64,000 nucleotides of DNA, taken from NCBI GenBank assembly GCA_040902105.1, contig JBBDXW010000034.1:71576-135575 (forward strand). The letters are read 5' to 3'. Below are positions 44,898-53,991 of this stretch, piece after piece. Under the pieces are notes generated by a model. The model did not search any database. It was not told the DNA's origin and saw only the letters and a program-made list of their open reading frames with translations. The DNA comes from IDS-8 sp040902105 (lineage in GTDB: Bacteria > Pseudomonadota > Gammaproteobacteria > Steroidobacterales > Woeseiaceae). The position numbers and the translations under genes are program-made. How positions within the stretch are numbered: the stretch's first letter is position 1; each line of letters begins with the position of its first letter.

Positions 44898-45959
44898 CTA
44901 AGTCTGGTCCTTGATCTGCTGAAACTTCGTCTTGTTGTTCGCCTGCTGGTATGCCTCTTTGCCCGAGACGAAGCGCCGCTCCACCAGGTCCATCAACGCC
45001 GAATCCATCGTCTGCATACCGATGGAGCCGCCGCTCTGCATCGCGGTTTCGAGCTGGTCGAGGCGTCCCTGGCGGATGAGGTTGGCGACGGCAGAGGTGT
45101 TGATCAGTATTTCGAGGGCGACAATACGCCCGGGCTTGTGCTTGGTGGGCAGAAGCTGTTGCGAGATGACGCCGCGCAACGAAGTCGACAGCATAGTCCG
45201 GATGTGTCCCTGCTTGTCGGCAGGGAAGGAATTGATGATCCTGTCGACGGTCTGCGCGGCGCCGTTGGTGTGGAGGGTACCCATGACGAGGATACCCATT
45301 TCGGCAGCGGTGACGGCGATCGAAATGGTTTCGAGATCGCGCAGTTCGCCGACCAGGATGACGTCGGGGTCTTCGCGCAAGGCGGAGTGCAGCGCCGCGG
45401 CGAAGGATATGCTGTGCACGCCGACCTCGCGCTGACTGATAAGGCAGCCTTGCCGCTTGTGCACGAACTCGATCGGATCCTCGATCGTGAGGATATGCCC
45501 TTTGAGGCGCTTGTTGATGGCATCGACCATCGCCGCGAGCGTTGTGGATTTGCCGGAGCCGGTTTTCCCCGTGACGAGGATCATGCCCTGGGTCTGCTTG
45601 CACAAGTTGTGCACGACTTCGGGCATTTTCAGTTCTTCCAGCGTCAGCGCCTTGGACGGTATGGCCCTGAACACACCCCCCAGGCCGTTCAGGTGGCGCA
45701 GGATGTTGACGCGAAATCGCGATACACCGGGGATTTCGTAGGCAAAATCGACGGCATCGTTTTTCTCGAAGTCACGCTGGAGGGTGCCGGACATGATTTC
45801 GTACAATGCTTCACGCACGCTGTCGATGGTCAGCGGCTGGTCGTTCAGTTTCGACAGTGCACCATGGATACGCACCCGCGGCGGGTCGCCCGATATGAAA
45901 TGCAGGTCCGAGCTGTTCTTGGCCAGCGCGTCTTTCAAAAATTGATCGATCTTGTTCAA
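44898..45959 (-). CDS. Type IV pilus retraction ATPase, PilT/PilU family
   Basis: A 353-aa hexameric secretion ATPase that drives pilus depolymerisation. N-terminal PAS-like domain (SSDLHFISGDPPRVRIHGAL), Walker A ILVTGKTGSGKSTTLAAMVD (about 128-146), Asp box IEDPIEFVH, Walker B VILVGELRDLETI and His box MGTLHTNGAAQTVDRII. The C-terminus contains the family GSIGMQTMDSALMDLV. It resembles PilT somewhat more than its neighbour but assignment to PilT or PilU is not certain. 25 bp separate it from the upstream paralogue. Confidence 0.93.
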   Translation of the reverse strand: MNKIDQFLKDALAKNSSDLHFISGDPPRVRIHGALSKLNDQPLTIDSVREALYEIMSGTLQRDFEKNDAVDFAYEIPGVSRFRVNILRHLNGLGGVFRAIPSKALTLEELKMPEVVHNLCKQTQGMILVTGKTGSGKSTTLAAMVDAINKRLKGHILTIEDPIEFVHKRQGCLISQREVGVHSISFAAALHSALREDPDVILVGELRDLETISIAVTAAEMGILVMGTLHTNGAAQTVDRIINSFPADKQGHIRTMLSTSLRGVISQQLLPTKHKPGRIVALEILINTSAVANLIRQGRLDQLETAMQSGGSIGMQTMDSALMDLVERRFVSGKEAYQQANNKTKFQQIKDQT

Positions 45960-45984
45960 GCTGTCGTTGTCCGCTGTGGATGCA

Positions 45985-47076
45985 CTATTCTTCTATGTCG
46001 AGCGTCGGCAGGATTCCGGTGTCGGTGACGAAACGCTTGAACGCTTTCTTGTCGTTGGCGTAGCGAAACGCGTCGTCCGGATCGACTTCGTTGGCTTCGA
46101 TTGCCGCCAGCAGTGCCTGGTCCATGAGCTGCATGCCGACGTCGCGGCCCGTCTGTAATTGCGCGGGAATCTGGTGCGACTGGTCGCTCATGATGAGCTT
46201 GGAAATGGCGCGATTGTTGATCAGGATCTCCAGGACGGCTTTGCGACCACGGCCGTCGGGCGTTTTGACCAGTACCTGGGTGACCACCGCTTTGAGGCTC
46301 TGTGCCAGGAAGCTCTTGGTCTGTTCCCTGAGATCGCCGGGCAGGGCGTCGATTACGCGATCGATGGTTTTGACCGCACTGGTCGTATGCAGCGTGCCCA
46401 GCACAAGATGACCGGTCTCGGCGGCCGTCATCGCCATCGAGATCGTTGCGGCGTCACGAAGCTCGCCGACCAGGACGACGTCGGGGTCCTCGCGCATTGC
46501 AGATCTGACGCCGTCGGCAAAACTGGTCAGGTGCGTGCCTAGTTCGCGTTGAATGACCTGACAATTCTTGCTCGGATGCACAAACTCGATCGGGTCTTCG
46601 AGGCTTATGATGTTGAGGCTTCGTGTCTTGTTGAGATAATCGATCATCGCGGCGAGCGTGGTCGATTTACCGGTGCCGGTCGAGCCTGTGACCAGGACCA
46701 TGCCCTGATGGTAGTCGCAGAAATCGCGAATGACCGGCGGTACCTGGAGCTTTTCGAGCGTCGGTACTTCGTTCGGAATATGCCGGAAAACGGCACCGAC
46801 GCCGGTGTCCTTGCGGAAAAGGTTGACGCGAAACCGGCCGCCTTCTTCACCGACGTAGGAAAAATCGAGATCGTGTCCCGAGCCGAAATGCGCTTTCTGC
46901 GAATCCGTCAGGATCTCCATCACGTAGTTTTCGAGTTCGCTGTCGGACAGATCGCGGAACTTGATCGGCATCAGGTCGCCGTGCATGCGCAGCATAGGCG
47001 GCACACCGACGGCGAGATGGACGTCCGAGCATCCCTGTGCGAGGCCCAGTTTCAGGAACGAATCAATGCGTGGCAT
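45985..47076 (-). CDS. Type IV pilus retraction ATPase paralogue, PilT/PilU family
   Basis: A 363-aa paralogue of the downstream ATPase. N-terminal CSDVHLAVGVPPMLRMHGDL, Walker A LVTGSTGTGKSTTLAAMIDY, Asp box LEDPIEFVHPSKN, Walker B VVLVGELRDAATISMAMTA, His box LGTLHTTSAVKTIDRVIDAL. It carries a C-terminal extension (RYANDKKAFKRFVTDTGILP) not found in the partner. Two retraction motors in tandem are typical of pilT-pilU. A Ser/Thr kinase gene lies upstream on the same strand, past a palindrome. Confidence 0.93.
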   Translation of the reverse strand: MPRIDSFLKLGLAQGCSDVHLAVGVPPMLRMHGDLMPIKFRDLSDSELENYVMEILTDSQKAHFGSGHDLDFSYVGEEGGRFRVNLFRKDTGVGAVFRHIPNEVPTLEKLQVPPVIRDFCDYHQGMVLVTGSTGTGKSTTLAAMIDYLNKTRSLNIISLEDPIEFVHPSKNCQVIQRELGTHLTSFADGVRSAMREDPDVVLVGELRDAATISMAMTAAETGHLVLGTLHTTSAVKTIDRVIDALPGDLREQTKSFLAQSLKAVVTQVLVKTPDGRGRKAVLEILINNRAISKLIMSDQSHQIPAQLQTGRDVGMQLMDQALLAAIEANEVDPDDAFRYANDKKAFKRFVTDTGILPTLDIEE

Positions 47077-47165
47077 GGTTGATCTTATTGTTTCAGCGGG
47101 AATTCCGCTGAATTCCGATTATGCACAGATTGACGCAAAATTCGAACGAATTGGCAATAGGGGCA

Positions 47166-47363
47166 GGTCACGTCCCGCACCGGGCATGACGGTAAAGTTG
47201 GTGGTGGCCGGAGCCTTGACGGGGCAGGGACCTTCAGGACCGCCGTGAACACATCCATGTGGGCTTCGCAAAAACATCCCTGTTTTTGACGATCCTGAAG
47301 GTCCCTGCCCCGTCAAGACTCCTCGGATACGTTGTGCCGTCATGCCCGATGCGGGACGTGACC
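47166..47363. repeat. Family B long palindrome, copy 1
   Basis: About 198 bp. Outer arms GGTCACGTCCCGC (47166-) and GCGGGACGTGACC (-47363) continue into GGGCATGACGG/CCGTCATGCCC. Inner arms TTGACGGGGCAGGGACC and its complement surround a conserved core with CAGGACCGCCGTGAACACAT, GGGCTTCGCAAAAACATCCC and TGTTTTTGACGATCCTG. It lies between the kinase stop and the retraction ATPase start, on the same strand. Copies 2 and 3 are at 51934 and 56454. Confidence 0.88.
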
Positions 47364-47412
47364 GTGACTCCAATCGCAATACGTCCGGTCCGGAAGTGGA
47401 GGGTCCGGGTTG

Positions 47413-49794
47413 TTATAGCTTGATGGCGCTCAGGGCTTCGATGAGATGGTCCATCGAGCTGAAGCGCTTGGTCTTGTCCACGGACATTGCTTTGGCGATG
47501 AGGGCGGCATAATCGTCGGGGATGCTGGGATTGATTTCCTGGCAGCGTTTCGCCTTGCCCTGCACGTGCTGGTACATCACTGACATGTGGTCGCCACGGC
47601 TATATGGCGGCACACCGGTGACCATCTCGTACATGATGACCCCGACGCTGTAAACATCGGCCGTTTCGTCGACCTTCTTGCCGAGGATCTGCTCCGGCGC
47701 CATGTATTTCGGCGAGCCGATGACGTAACCGGTCTTCGTGAGCTGCGTGTCGCCGCTGCTTGCCGCAGCCGCAACGCCGAAGTCCACGATCTTGAGCAGG
47801 CCTTCGTCGTTCACCAGGATGTTTGCAGGCTTCAGATCGCGATGAATAACGCCCGCCTGATGCGCCACGGCCATGCCGGTCGCCATGTCAAATGAGTACT
47901 TCAAGGCCTTGTCGAACGGCATCGGCTTGCTGTCGGGAATCTCGCCGCTCAACGTATGCGATGGGAAGTATTCCATCGATATTGCATAGGCGCCCTGCAG
48001 ATGCAAGAAGTCGTAAATTCGAATGACGTTGCGATGAGTGATCTTGCGCGAATACCGCAGTTCGTGCACGAAACGCTTCATCATCTCTTCGTCTGATGAG
48101 ACGTTCGGATTCAGGAATTTGAGGATGAGCCTTTCGTCCACCACCTGGTCCTGCATCAGGAGCACGGTGCCGAAGGCGCCCTTGCCGATTTTCTCGATGT
48201 ATTTGTAACGGCCATCGATCACGTCGCCCGGCTGCAGCTTGGAAATATCCAGCACCTTTTCTTCGTGCGCGCTCAACAGCTTGTCGATGTCTTCGTTCTC
48301 GATCAGCAGAGTCCGGGTATGCTCCGCCATCTTCTCGGCACGCAGATTCTCCTCGAGTACTGTCGCCGAGAACTTCGCGTCAAGCTCCTTGATCGCGATA
48401 TCCGCGCTGTTCATGATGGTCGGGTCGTCCGACTGCTTGAGCTTCTGCAGTACTTTGCGGATCGTATCCGAATGCTTCTGGTCGGCCAGGTGCGAAATTG
48501 CCTTGATTGCCTCTGCCTGGACCTCACGCTCGGGCCGTTGCAGGAGCGGCAGGAGCTTGTCGACGATCCGGTGATCGCCGAGTTTGCCCAGGGCGCGGAT
48601 GACGACGGTATCGGTCTTCGGATTCTTTCCCAGCATGCGGACGAGTTTCGGCACGGCCTTGGGGCTGCCGATCTGCGACAGTGCGTCGACGGCGCGTTCG
48701 CGGACCCACCAGTCCGTGTCGTCGGTCGCTTTGAGCAATTCGTCAACGGCGCGCTCATCCTTCGTGGCGTTTAAGATTTCGATCGCGGTGCGGCGAATAT
48801 CCTCGTCCTTATCCTTGATGAGTTGCAGCACCGAATCCACGACACGCGGCCCGCCGATTTCCGCGAGCGCGTCACCGGCGCGTGCGCGAACCCACCAGTC
48901 ATCGTCCTTGATGGCCTCGAGCAGGTCTTTGACGGAATCGGCGTTGCCGATTTCGTTCAACACTTCGACCGCGGCGCGGCGTGTGTATTCGGACTCGTCC
49001 TTCAAAGCCGTGACCAGGTACCGGATCGTGTCCGGATGATTGATCTTGACCATGAGGTCCACGGCTTTGGACTGCACATCGAGATCCGGGTCGTGAAGAA
49101 GCTTGCTGACTTTGGCGATGTTGATGTTGCCGTCACGGCTGGCGAGAGCGACGAGCGCCGCGCTTCGCACCAGCTTATTGGTGTCGCCGAGCTGCATCTC
49201 GAGCGCCTGATTGATCTCGTTTTTCTTGAATTTGGAGAGCAATTTGATCAAATGGATCTTGACGGCAGGGTCCTTGCCGCCCATACGCGCAATCAGATCC
49301 GGCACCATATCCTCGGTAACGACGTCTTCGATGATCTTGAACAGCGCCGCTTTTTCCTTGGGCTCCATCTCGTAAGCGCGTCGCAACAGGTCGTGAACGC
49401 TCAGGTCCTGCTTGTGGACCTTGAGTATCTCGATCAGGGCCGGCTTCGAAATCTCGGCGTCGTCGAGGAATTCCAGCAGCGCATTGGCGTTATAGCTGTT
49501 GCTGCTGGACAGCGCCCAGGCCGTGCCGGACACGACGCGGTCGCCCCCGTCGGCGAGGCCATCCTTGTAGTACTTGAGGGTTTTGTCGTTGACCTGGCTC
49601 GCCAGAACGTCGACGAGCAGCATTGTATGGCTCTTGTCGCACATCGCTAGCGCTTCGATGGCCTTCGGAATGACCTTGGGCCCGAGCTTCTTCAGGCGCT
49701 CGGTCAGCTTCATGGCATTGGGCGAGGCGGTGTCGGTTTCGCTTAGGAGTTCGTTGATCAGTTGATCGGCACGAAACCCGGCTAGGATAGCCAT
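47413..49794 (-). CDS. HEAT-repeat Ser/Thr protein kinase
   Basis: A 793-aa fusion. ATG 49794 follows GGAGGACT, an excellent ribosome site; a longer frame is rejected. Residues about 20-490 are tandem HEAT repeats (for example WWVRARAGDALAEIGGPRVV and WWVRERAVDALSQIGSPKAV). The C-terminal Hanks-type kinase (about 525-790) has the glycine loop IGKGAFGTVLL, Lys in ERLILKFL, HRDLKPANILV, VDFGVAAAAS and YMAPEQ, all intact. No transmembrane helix, so it is cytosolic. It is placed upstream of two pilus retraction ATPases on the same strand and is a candidate regulator of pilus retraction; this is inference from position. Confidence 0.9.
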   Translation of the reverse strand: MAILAGFRADQLINELLSETDTASPNAMKLTERLKKLGPKVIPKAIEALAMCDKSHTMLLVDVLASQVNDKTLKYYKDGLADGGDRVVSGTAWALSSSNSYNANALLEFLDDAEISKPALIEILKVHKQDLSVHDLLRRAYEMEPKEKAALFKIIEDVVTEDMVPDLIARMGGKDPAVKIHLIKLLSKFKKNEINQALEMQLGDTNKLVRSAALVALASRDGNINIAKVSKLLHDPDLDVQSKAVDLMVKINHPDTIRYLVTALKDESEYTRRAAVEVLNEIGNADSVKDLLEAIKDDDWWVRARAGDALAEIGGPRVVDSVLQLIKDKDEDIRRTAIEILNATKDERAVDELLKATDDTDWWVRERAVDALSQIGSPKAVPKLVRMLGKNPKTDTVVIRALGKLGDHRIVDKLLPLLQRPEREVQAEAIKAISHLADQKHSDTIRKVLQKLKQSDDPTIMNSADIAIKELDAKFSATVLEENLRAEKMAEHTRTLLIENEDIDKLLSAHEEKVLDISKLQPGDVIDGRYKYIEKIGKGAFGTVLLMQDQVVDERLILKFLNPNVSSDEEMMKRFVHELRYSRKITHRNVIRIYDFLHLQGAYAISMEYFPSHTLSGEIPDSKPMPFDKALKYSFDMATGMAVAHQAGVIHRDLKPANILVNDEGLLKIVDFGVAAAASSGDTQLTKTGYVIGSPKYMAPEQILGKKVDETADVYSVGVIMYEMVTGVPPYSRGDHMSVMYQHVQGKAKRCQEINPSIPDDYAALIAKAMSVDKTKRFSSMDHLIEALSAIKL

Positions 49795-50207
49795 AGTCCT
49801 CCGTCCTGCATGGCTCGTTCCGGGCTGGTCCTCGTGCCGGTCCCGCCGACCCCGGCGAAGCGGGTGCCGGGTGCGCGATAGCCTGGACCGCCATCGGCCG
49901 GCATCCCTGCGTGCAAATCGATCTGTACCTGACAATGTAAATCAGTCAAAGCTGGTTTCGCTTGAAGCGGTCGGTCAACTGGCCCCCCGAGTGCGGCATT
50001 ATGCCATATCGGCACCGTCACGAATCGTAGCCGCGGTCCAGGCCGGGGACGACGCCCGGTTCGGGCATTAATTTGTCGCAAGCTCGGTTACAATATCGAC
50101 CCCGACGCCTTATCCATGCCGAGCCCCGTTGTCTCGATCGGGTCATCTTGAAATTCGGTCGTCCTGAACAAGACAGCTGCGGAAAACTTTAAACTTTAAG
50201 CCCTGCC
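49795..50207. other. Divergent intergenic region
   Basis: It separates the kinase (reading left) from apbC (reading right). No gene is recognised. CGGTTACAATATCG (about 50085-50098) may contain a -10 for apbC. Confidence 0.4.
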
Positions 50208-51308
50208 GTGAAGTGTGATTTGCCAGCAAATTCTGATCTCAAGGAAGCCCTCAATTCAAGCGTCGTTCCCGGTATCGGGTACCCGCTCCGCGACGTGGGG
50301 CGGGTCCGCAAGGCGACGGTCGACAATCGCCAGGCCGCCGTCGAAATCGAACTTGGTTTTCCGGCCGCCACGTTGCACACGGATCTGCAGCAGTTCTTCC
50401 GCGAGCGGGTGAAAGCCCTCTGCCCGGTCGACGACGTGGAGATCGCCTTGCACAGCAAGATCGTGGCGCACGGTGTTCAGCCGAACCTGAAGCCGCTCGA
50501 GAACGTCAGCAACATTATCGCGATCGCTTCGGGAAAAGGCGGCGTCGGCAAGTCCACCACGGCCGCGAACGTCGCACTCGCACTGGCTCGCGACGGGGCG
50601 TCGGTCGGCGTGCTGGATGCCGACATTTACGGGCCTTCCCAGCCGCTGATGCTGGGGCTCTCCGGGCGACGGCCAACCAGCGAGGACGGCAAGACGATGA
50701 TTCCGCTGCGCGCCCACGGCCTGCAGGTCATGTCGATCGGCTTCCTGATCGACGCGGACCAGCCCATGGTCTGGCGCGGGCCGATGGTGACGCAGGCATT
50801 GAATCAGCTGCTGCAACAGACGCGCTGGTCGGATCTCGACTACCTGATCGTCGATATGCCCCCCGGCACCGGCGACATTCAGCTCACGCTGTCGCAGCGG
50901 GTCCCGGTCAGCGGCGCCGTCATCGTCACAACTCCGCAGGACATCGCACTGCTGGATGCGAGGAAAGGGCTGCAGATGTTCCGTAAGGTATCCGTGCCCG
51001 TGCTCGGCATCGTCGAGAACATGAGCACGCACGTCTGCACCCACTGTGGCTTCGAAGAACCGATCTTCGGCAGCGGCGGAGGCGAACGCATGGCACGGGA
51101 TTTCGACGTACAGCTGCTGGGCCAGTTGCCGCTCGACGTCCGGATACGGCAGCAGACCGACAGCGGCACGCCAACCGTGGTTGCGGACCCCGACGGGCCC
51201 GCGGCCCGCGTCTACCTGGAAACCGCCAGGCGCATCGCCGCGCGGCTGGCCATGCAGGGCAAGGATTACAGCCGCCGCTTCCCCAACATCGTCGTCGAGG
51301 ACAGCTAG
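50208..51308 (+). CDS. apbC: Iron-sulfur cluster carrier protein ApbC/Mrp
   Basis: A 366-aa P-loop ATPase that carries [4Fe-4S] clusters. An N-terminal MIP18/DUF59-like domain (about 8-90) is followed by the deviant Walker A ASGKGGVGKSTTAANVALAL, DADIYGPSQPLMLGL, VDMPPGTGDIQLTLSQ and the cluster-binding CxxC in STHVCTHCGFEEPIFG. The start is GTG 50208; no better ATG is in frame near the DUF59 region. It lies next to dcd (43 bp) and near metG, a common gammaproteobacterial neighbourhood. Confidence 0.95.
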   Translation: MKCDLPANSDLKEALNSSVVPGIGYPLRDVGRVRKATVDNRQAAVEIELGFPAATLHTDLQQFFRERVKALCPVDDVEIALHSKIVAHGVQPNLKPLENVSNIIAIASGKGGVGKSTTAANVALALARDGASVGVLDADIYGPSQPLMLGLSGRRPTSEDGKTMIPLRAHGLQVMSIGFLIDADQPMVWRGPMVTQALNQLLQQTRWSDLDYLIVDMPPGTGDIQLTLSQRVPVSGAVIVTTPQDIALLDARKGLQMFRKVSVPVLGIVENMSTHVCTHCGFEEPIFGSGGGERMARDFDVQLLGQLPLDVRIRQQTDSGTPTVVADPDGPAARVYLETARRIAARLAMQGKDYSRRFPNIVVEDS

Positions 51309-51351
51309 TGTCCTGTGCCGCGCATTACTGCTCAGTTTGCGGAACGGGCGC

Positions 51352-51918
51352 ATGAGCATCAAGTCGGATCGATGGATTCGTCGCATGGCGGCGGAACACG
51401 GCATGATCGATCCGTTCGAACCGGGGCAGGTCAGAACGAACTCCGGCGGCCGGATCGTTTCTTACGGCACCTCGAGCTACGGCTACGACGTTCGCTGCTC
51501 CGACGAGTTCAAGGTATTCACCAATATCGAATCGGCGATTGTCGATCCGAAAGCGTTCGATGAATCCAGTTTCGTCGACAAGAAAGGCAGCGTATGCATC
51601 ATCCCGCCCAACTCCTTTGCTCTCGCACGGACCGTCGAATACTTGCGCATACCGAGAAATGTCCTGACGATTTGCCTTGGGAAGTCGACCTACGCGCGCT
51701 GCGGCATCATCGTGAACGTCACGCCCCTGGAACCGGAATGGGAAGGCCACGTGACGCTGGAATTTTCCAATACGACGCCGTTGCCGGCTAAGATCTACGC
51801 GAACGAGGGGGTTGCGCAGATGCTGTTCCTGGAATCGGATGAGGAGTGCGAGGTTTCCTACAAGGATCGTGGCGGGAAGTATCAGGGGCAACTTGGGGTT
51901 ACGTTGCCGAAGGCCTGA
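51352..51918 (+). CDS. dcd: dCTP deaminase
   Basis: A 188-aa trimeric enzyme making dUTP from dCTP for thymidylate synthesis. ATG 51352 (MSIKSDRWIRRMA) gives the standard length. Active-site segments are SYGTSSYGYDVRCSDEF, CLGKSTYARCGIIVNVTPLE (Glu catalytic) and NEGVAQMLFLESDEECEVSY, ending in DRGGKYQGQLGVTLPKA. A family B palindrome follows 16 bp after the stop, between dcd and the convergent purN. Confidence 0.97.
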   Translation: MSIKSDRWIRRMAAEHGMIDPFEPGQVRTNSGGRIVSYGTSSYGYDVRCSDEFKVFTNIESAIVDPKAFDESSFVDKKGSVCIIPPNSFALARTVEYLRIPRNVLTICLGKSTYARCGIIVNVTPLEPEWEGHVTLEFSNTTPLPAKIYANEGVAQMLFLESDEECEVSYKDRGGKYQGQLGVTLPKA

Positions 51919-51933
51919 AACCCCGCGCGCGCA

Positions 51934-52112
51934 TTATTCATGAACGGGTTGAGCTTGGTGGTTTGCGGAGCCTCGGCTGGGGGGAGGGCTTTTCAGGAAC
52001 GCCGTGAACCCATCCATGGGGGCTTCGCACAAACATCCCTGTTTGTGACGATCCTGAAAAGCCCTCCCCCCAGCCGAGACTCCGCCGAATCGTTGTGCCC
52101 GTTCATGAATAA
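51934..52112. repeat. Family B long palindrome, copy 2
   Basis: About 179 bp. Outer arms TTATTCATGAACGGG and CCCGTTCATGAATAA. Inner arms CGGCTGGGGGGAGGGCTTTT and its complement differ completely from copy 1, yet are perfectly paired. The core CAGGAACGCCGTGAACCCAT, GGGGGCTTCGCACAAACATC and GTTTGTGACGATCCTG matches copies 1 and 3; even the small hairpin ACAAACATCCCTGTTTGT has a compensated change. Located between convergent dcd and purN. Confidence 0.9.
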
Positions 52113-52118
52113 CGCCGG

Positions 52119-52796
52119 TTAGGTATCCGTACCGTATTGCAAGGGCTGGTCGAGACGTTGCCGGTCAAGCCATGCGTCGCCATTACTGTAAGTGAGACGG
52201 CCGGCGGCGAACAGTGCCGCGGTTGCCGGATAGATTTTGTGCTCGATGGCTTGCACGCGGTGCGTCAGGGATTCTGCCGTATCGTCCGGCTGCACGGAGA
52301 GACGGCCCTGCATGATTGCCGGGCCGGCGTCGAGTTCTTCGGTCACGAAGTGGACCGTGCTGCCGTGGGTGCGGTCCCCGGCGTCGATGACGCGTTGGTG
52401 TGTATTGAGGCCGGGGAACCGCGGCAGCAGCGATGGATGTATATTAAGTAAGCGCCCTTCATAGCGGCTGACGAACGCACTCGTCAGGATGCGCATGAAA
52501 CCGGCAAGGATCAGCAGGTCAGGCCGGTAGCGGTCGACCGTCGATTCGAGAGCCTGGTCGAACAGCGCGCGCTCCGGATACCCGGCATTGGGTACGCATT
52601 CGACCGGGATTCCGGCATCCCGGGCGCGCTTTAATGCCATCGCATGTGGATTGTTGCTGACCACGACGGCCAGGTCGAGGTCGAGCCGTCCGGCGCTTAC
52701 TTCGTCGATGAACGCCTGCAGAGTGGTCCCGCCGCCGGAGACGAAGATTGCGGCCGAAGCCCTCGCGGATACGCCGGCCGGTACGTTGCCGGTCAA
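52119..52796 (-). CDS. purN: Phosphoribosylglycinamide formyltransferase
   Basis: A 225-aa enzyme that formylates GAR with 10-formyl-tetrahydrofolate in purine synthesis. The TTG at 52796 overlaps the purM stop (TTGA) and is the most economical start; the longer frame from 52844 lies inside purM. AAIFVSGGGTTLQAFIDE is the PRPP-sugar phosphate loop, LLILAGFMRIL and LNIHPSLLPRFPGLNTH hold the catalytic Asn and His, and STVHFVTEELDAGPAI completes the folate site with the Asp. Translationally coupled to purM. Confidence 0.95.
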   Translation of the reverse strand: MTGNVPAGVSARASAAIFVSGGGTTLQAFIDEVSAGRLDLDLAVVVSNNPHAMALKRARDAGIPVECVPNAGYPERALFDQALESTVDRYRPDLLILAGFMRILTSAFVSRYEGRLLNIHPSLLPRFPGLNTHQRVIDAGDRTHGSTVHFVTEELDAGPAIMQGRLSVQPDDTAESLTHRVQAIEHKIYPATAALFAAGRLTYSNGDAWLDRQRLDQPLQYGTDT

Positions 52797-53812
52797 ATGT
52801 ACCGCACCCCGGTACCGCCGGCGGCAATTCGCCCCATGCGCCACGCGGTTTCTCCGGAGGAGGCGAGCATCGCAAGAGCGGTTTCGGCGTCATCGCGAGC
52901 GACGACCACGGTCATGCCGACACCGCAATTGAAGGTGCGGCGCATTTCGTCGGCTGCGATGCGCCCGGTTGACGAGATCCAGTCGAATACGGGACCCTGC
53001 TGCCAGCTGTTGACGTCGATTTCCGCGTACAGGTTGCTGCCGAGTATGCGCGGCAGATTGTCGGTGATGCCGCCGCCGGTAATATGCGCGAGGCCCTTGA
53101 TCGTGACCTTCTGCATCAGCGCGAGGATGGGTTTCACGTAGATTCTTGTCGGCGTCAGCAAAAGCTTCGCCGCGGGCTTGCCGTCGATATCGGCGGTGCC
53201 GGCGACTTCCATGACGCGCCGGATAAGTGAAAAGCCGTTGGAATGGGGACCGCTCGACGCGATGCCGATGACGACGTCATTTTCTGCGATGGATTTGCCG
53301 TCGATCAGATCGCGGCGCTCGACCACGCCTACGCAAAACCCCGCCAGATCGTACTCATCGTCGGGGTACATGTCCGGCATTTCGGCCGTCTCGCCGCCGA
53401 TCAGCGCGGCGCCGGCCTGTTCGCAGCCCAGCGCAATACCGCCGATCACCGCCGCGGCGACCTCGACATCCAGCCGCCCGCATGCGAAATAATCGAGGAA
53501 AAACAAGGGCTCAGCACCCTGGACGACGACGTCATTAACGCACATAGCGACCAGATCGATGCCGATGCTGTCGTGGCGGCCCAGACGCTGCGCCAGCTTG
53601 AGCTTGGTGCCGACGCCGTCCGTACCTGAAACCAGGACCGGTTCCGCGTATTTCCCCGGCGCGAGCGCAAACAGCCCGCCGAACCCGCCAAGGCCGGCGA
53701 GTACCTCCTGCCGCGACGTACGAGCGACCAGCGGCTTTATGCGCTCTACCAGTGCATTGCCGGCATCGATATCGACGCCTGAATCCTTGTACGTGAGGGG
53801 TTTGCCGTTCAT
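52793..53812 (-). CDS. purM: Phosphoribosylformylglycinamidine cyclo-ligase
   Basis: A 339-aa AIR synthetase. It starts MNGKPLTYKDSGVDIDAGNA, in which the DSGVDI motif is the ATP/phosphate site, continues with PVLVSGTDGVGTKLKLA, IDLVAMCVNDVVVQGAEPLF, LIGGETAEMPDMYPDDEYDLA, AHITGGGITDNLPRIL and GVGMTVVVARDDAETAL. It is divergent from the DUF2066 gene, and 4 nt overlap purN. Gene order purM-DUF2066-CDP-alcohol transferase-hda is conserved in many Gammaproteobacteria. Confidence 0.97.
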   Translation of the reverse strand: MNGKPLTYKDSGVDIDAGNALVERIKPLVARTSRQEVLAGLGGFGGLFALAPGKYAEPVLVSGTDGVGTKLKLAQRLGRHDSIGIDLVAMCVNDVVVQGAEPLFFLDYFACGRLDVEVAAAVIGGIALGCEQAGAALIGGETAEMPDMYPDDEYDLAGFCVGVVERRDLIDGKSIAENDVVIGIASSGPHSNGFSLIRRVMEVAGTADIDGKPAAKLLLTPTRIYVKPILALMQKVTIKGLAHITGGGITDNLPRILGSNLYAEIDVNSWQQGPVFDWISSTGRIAADEMRRTFNCGVGMTVVVARDDAETALAMLASSGETAWRMGRIAAGGTGVRYI

Positions 53813-53991
53813 GAACGTATCCGGACCTGCGCCCAGTCATCACTGGTAATTTTTCGGAGCGCAATATACATAGGCAATATAATAGAGCTTCGTGAAAGAT
53901 TGCACACGCCGGACCGTATCCGGGGTTGGCTTGCAAGGTCGATCGTGCGTATATAGTTCCGCGTATCGAGCGCGTCATACAGGCAAAATGG

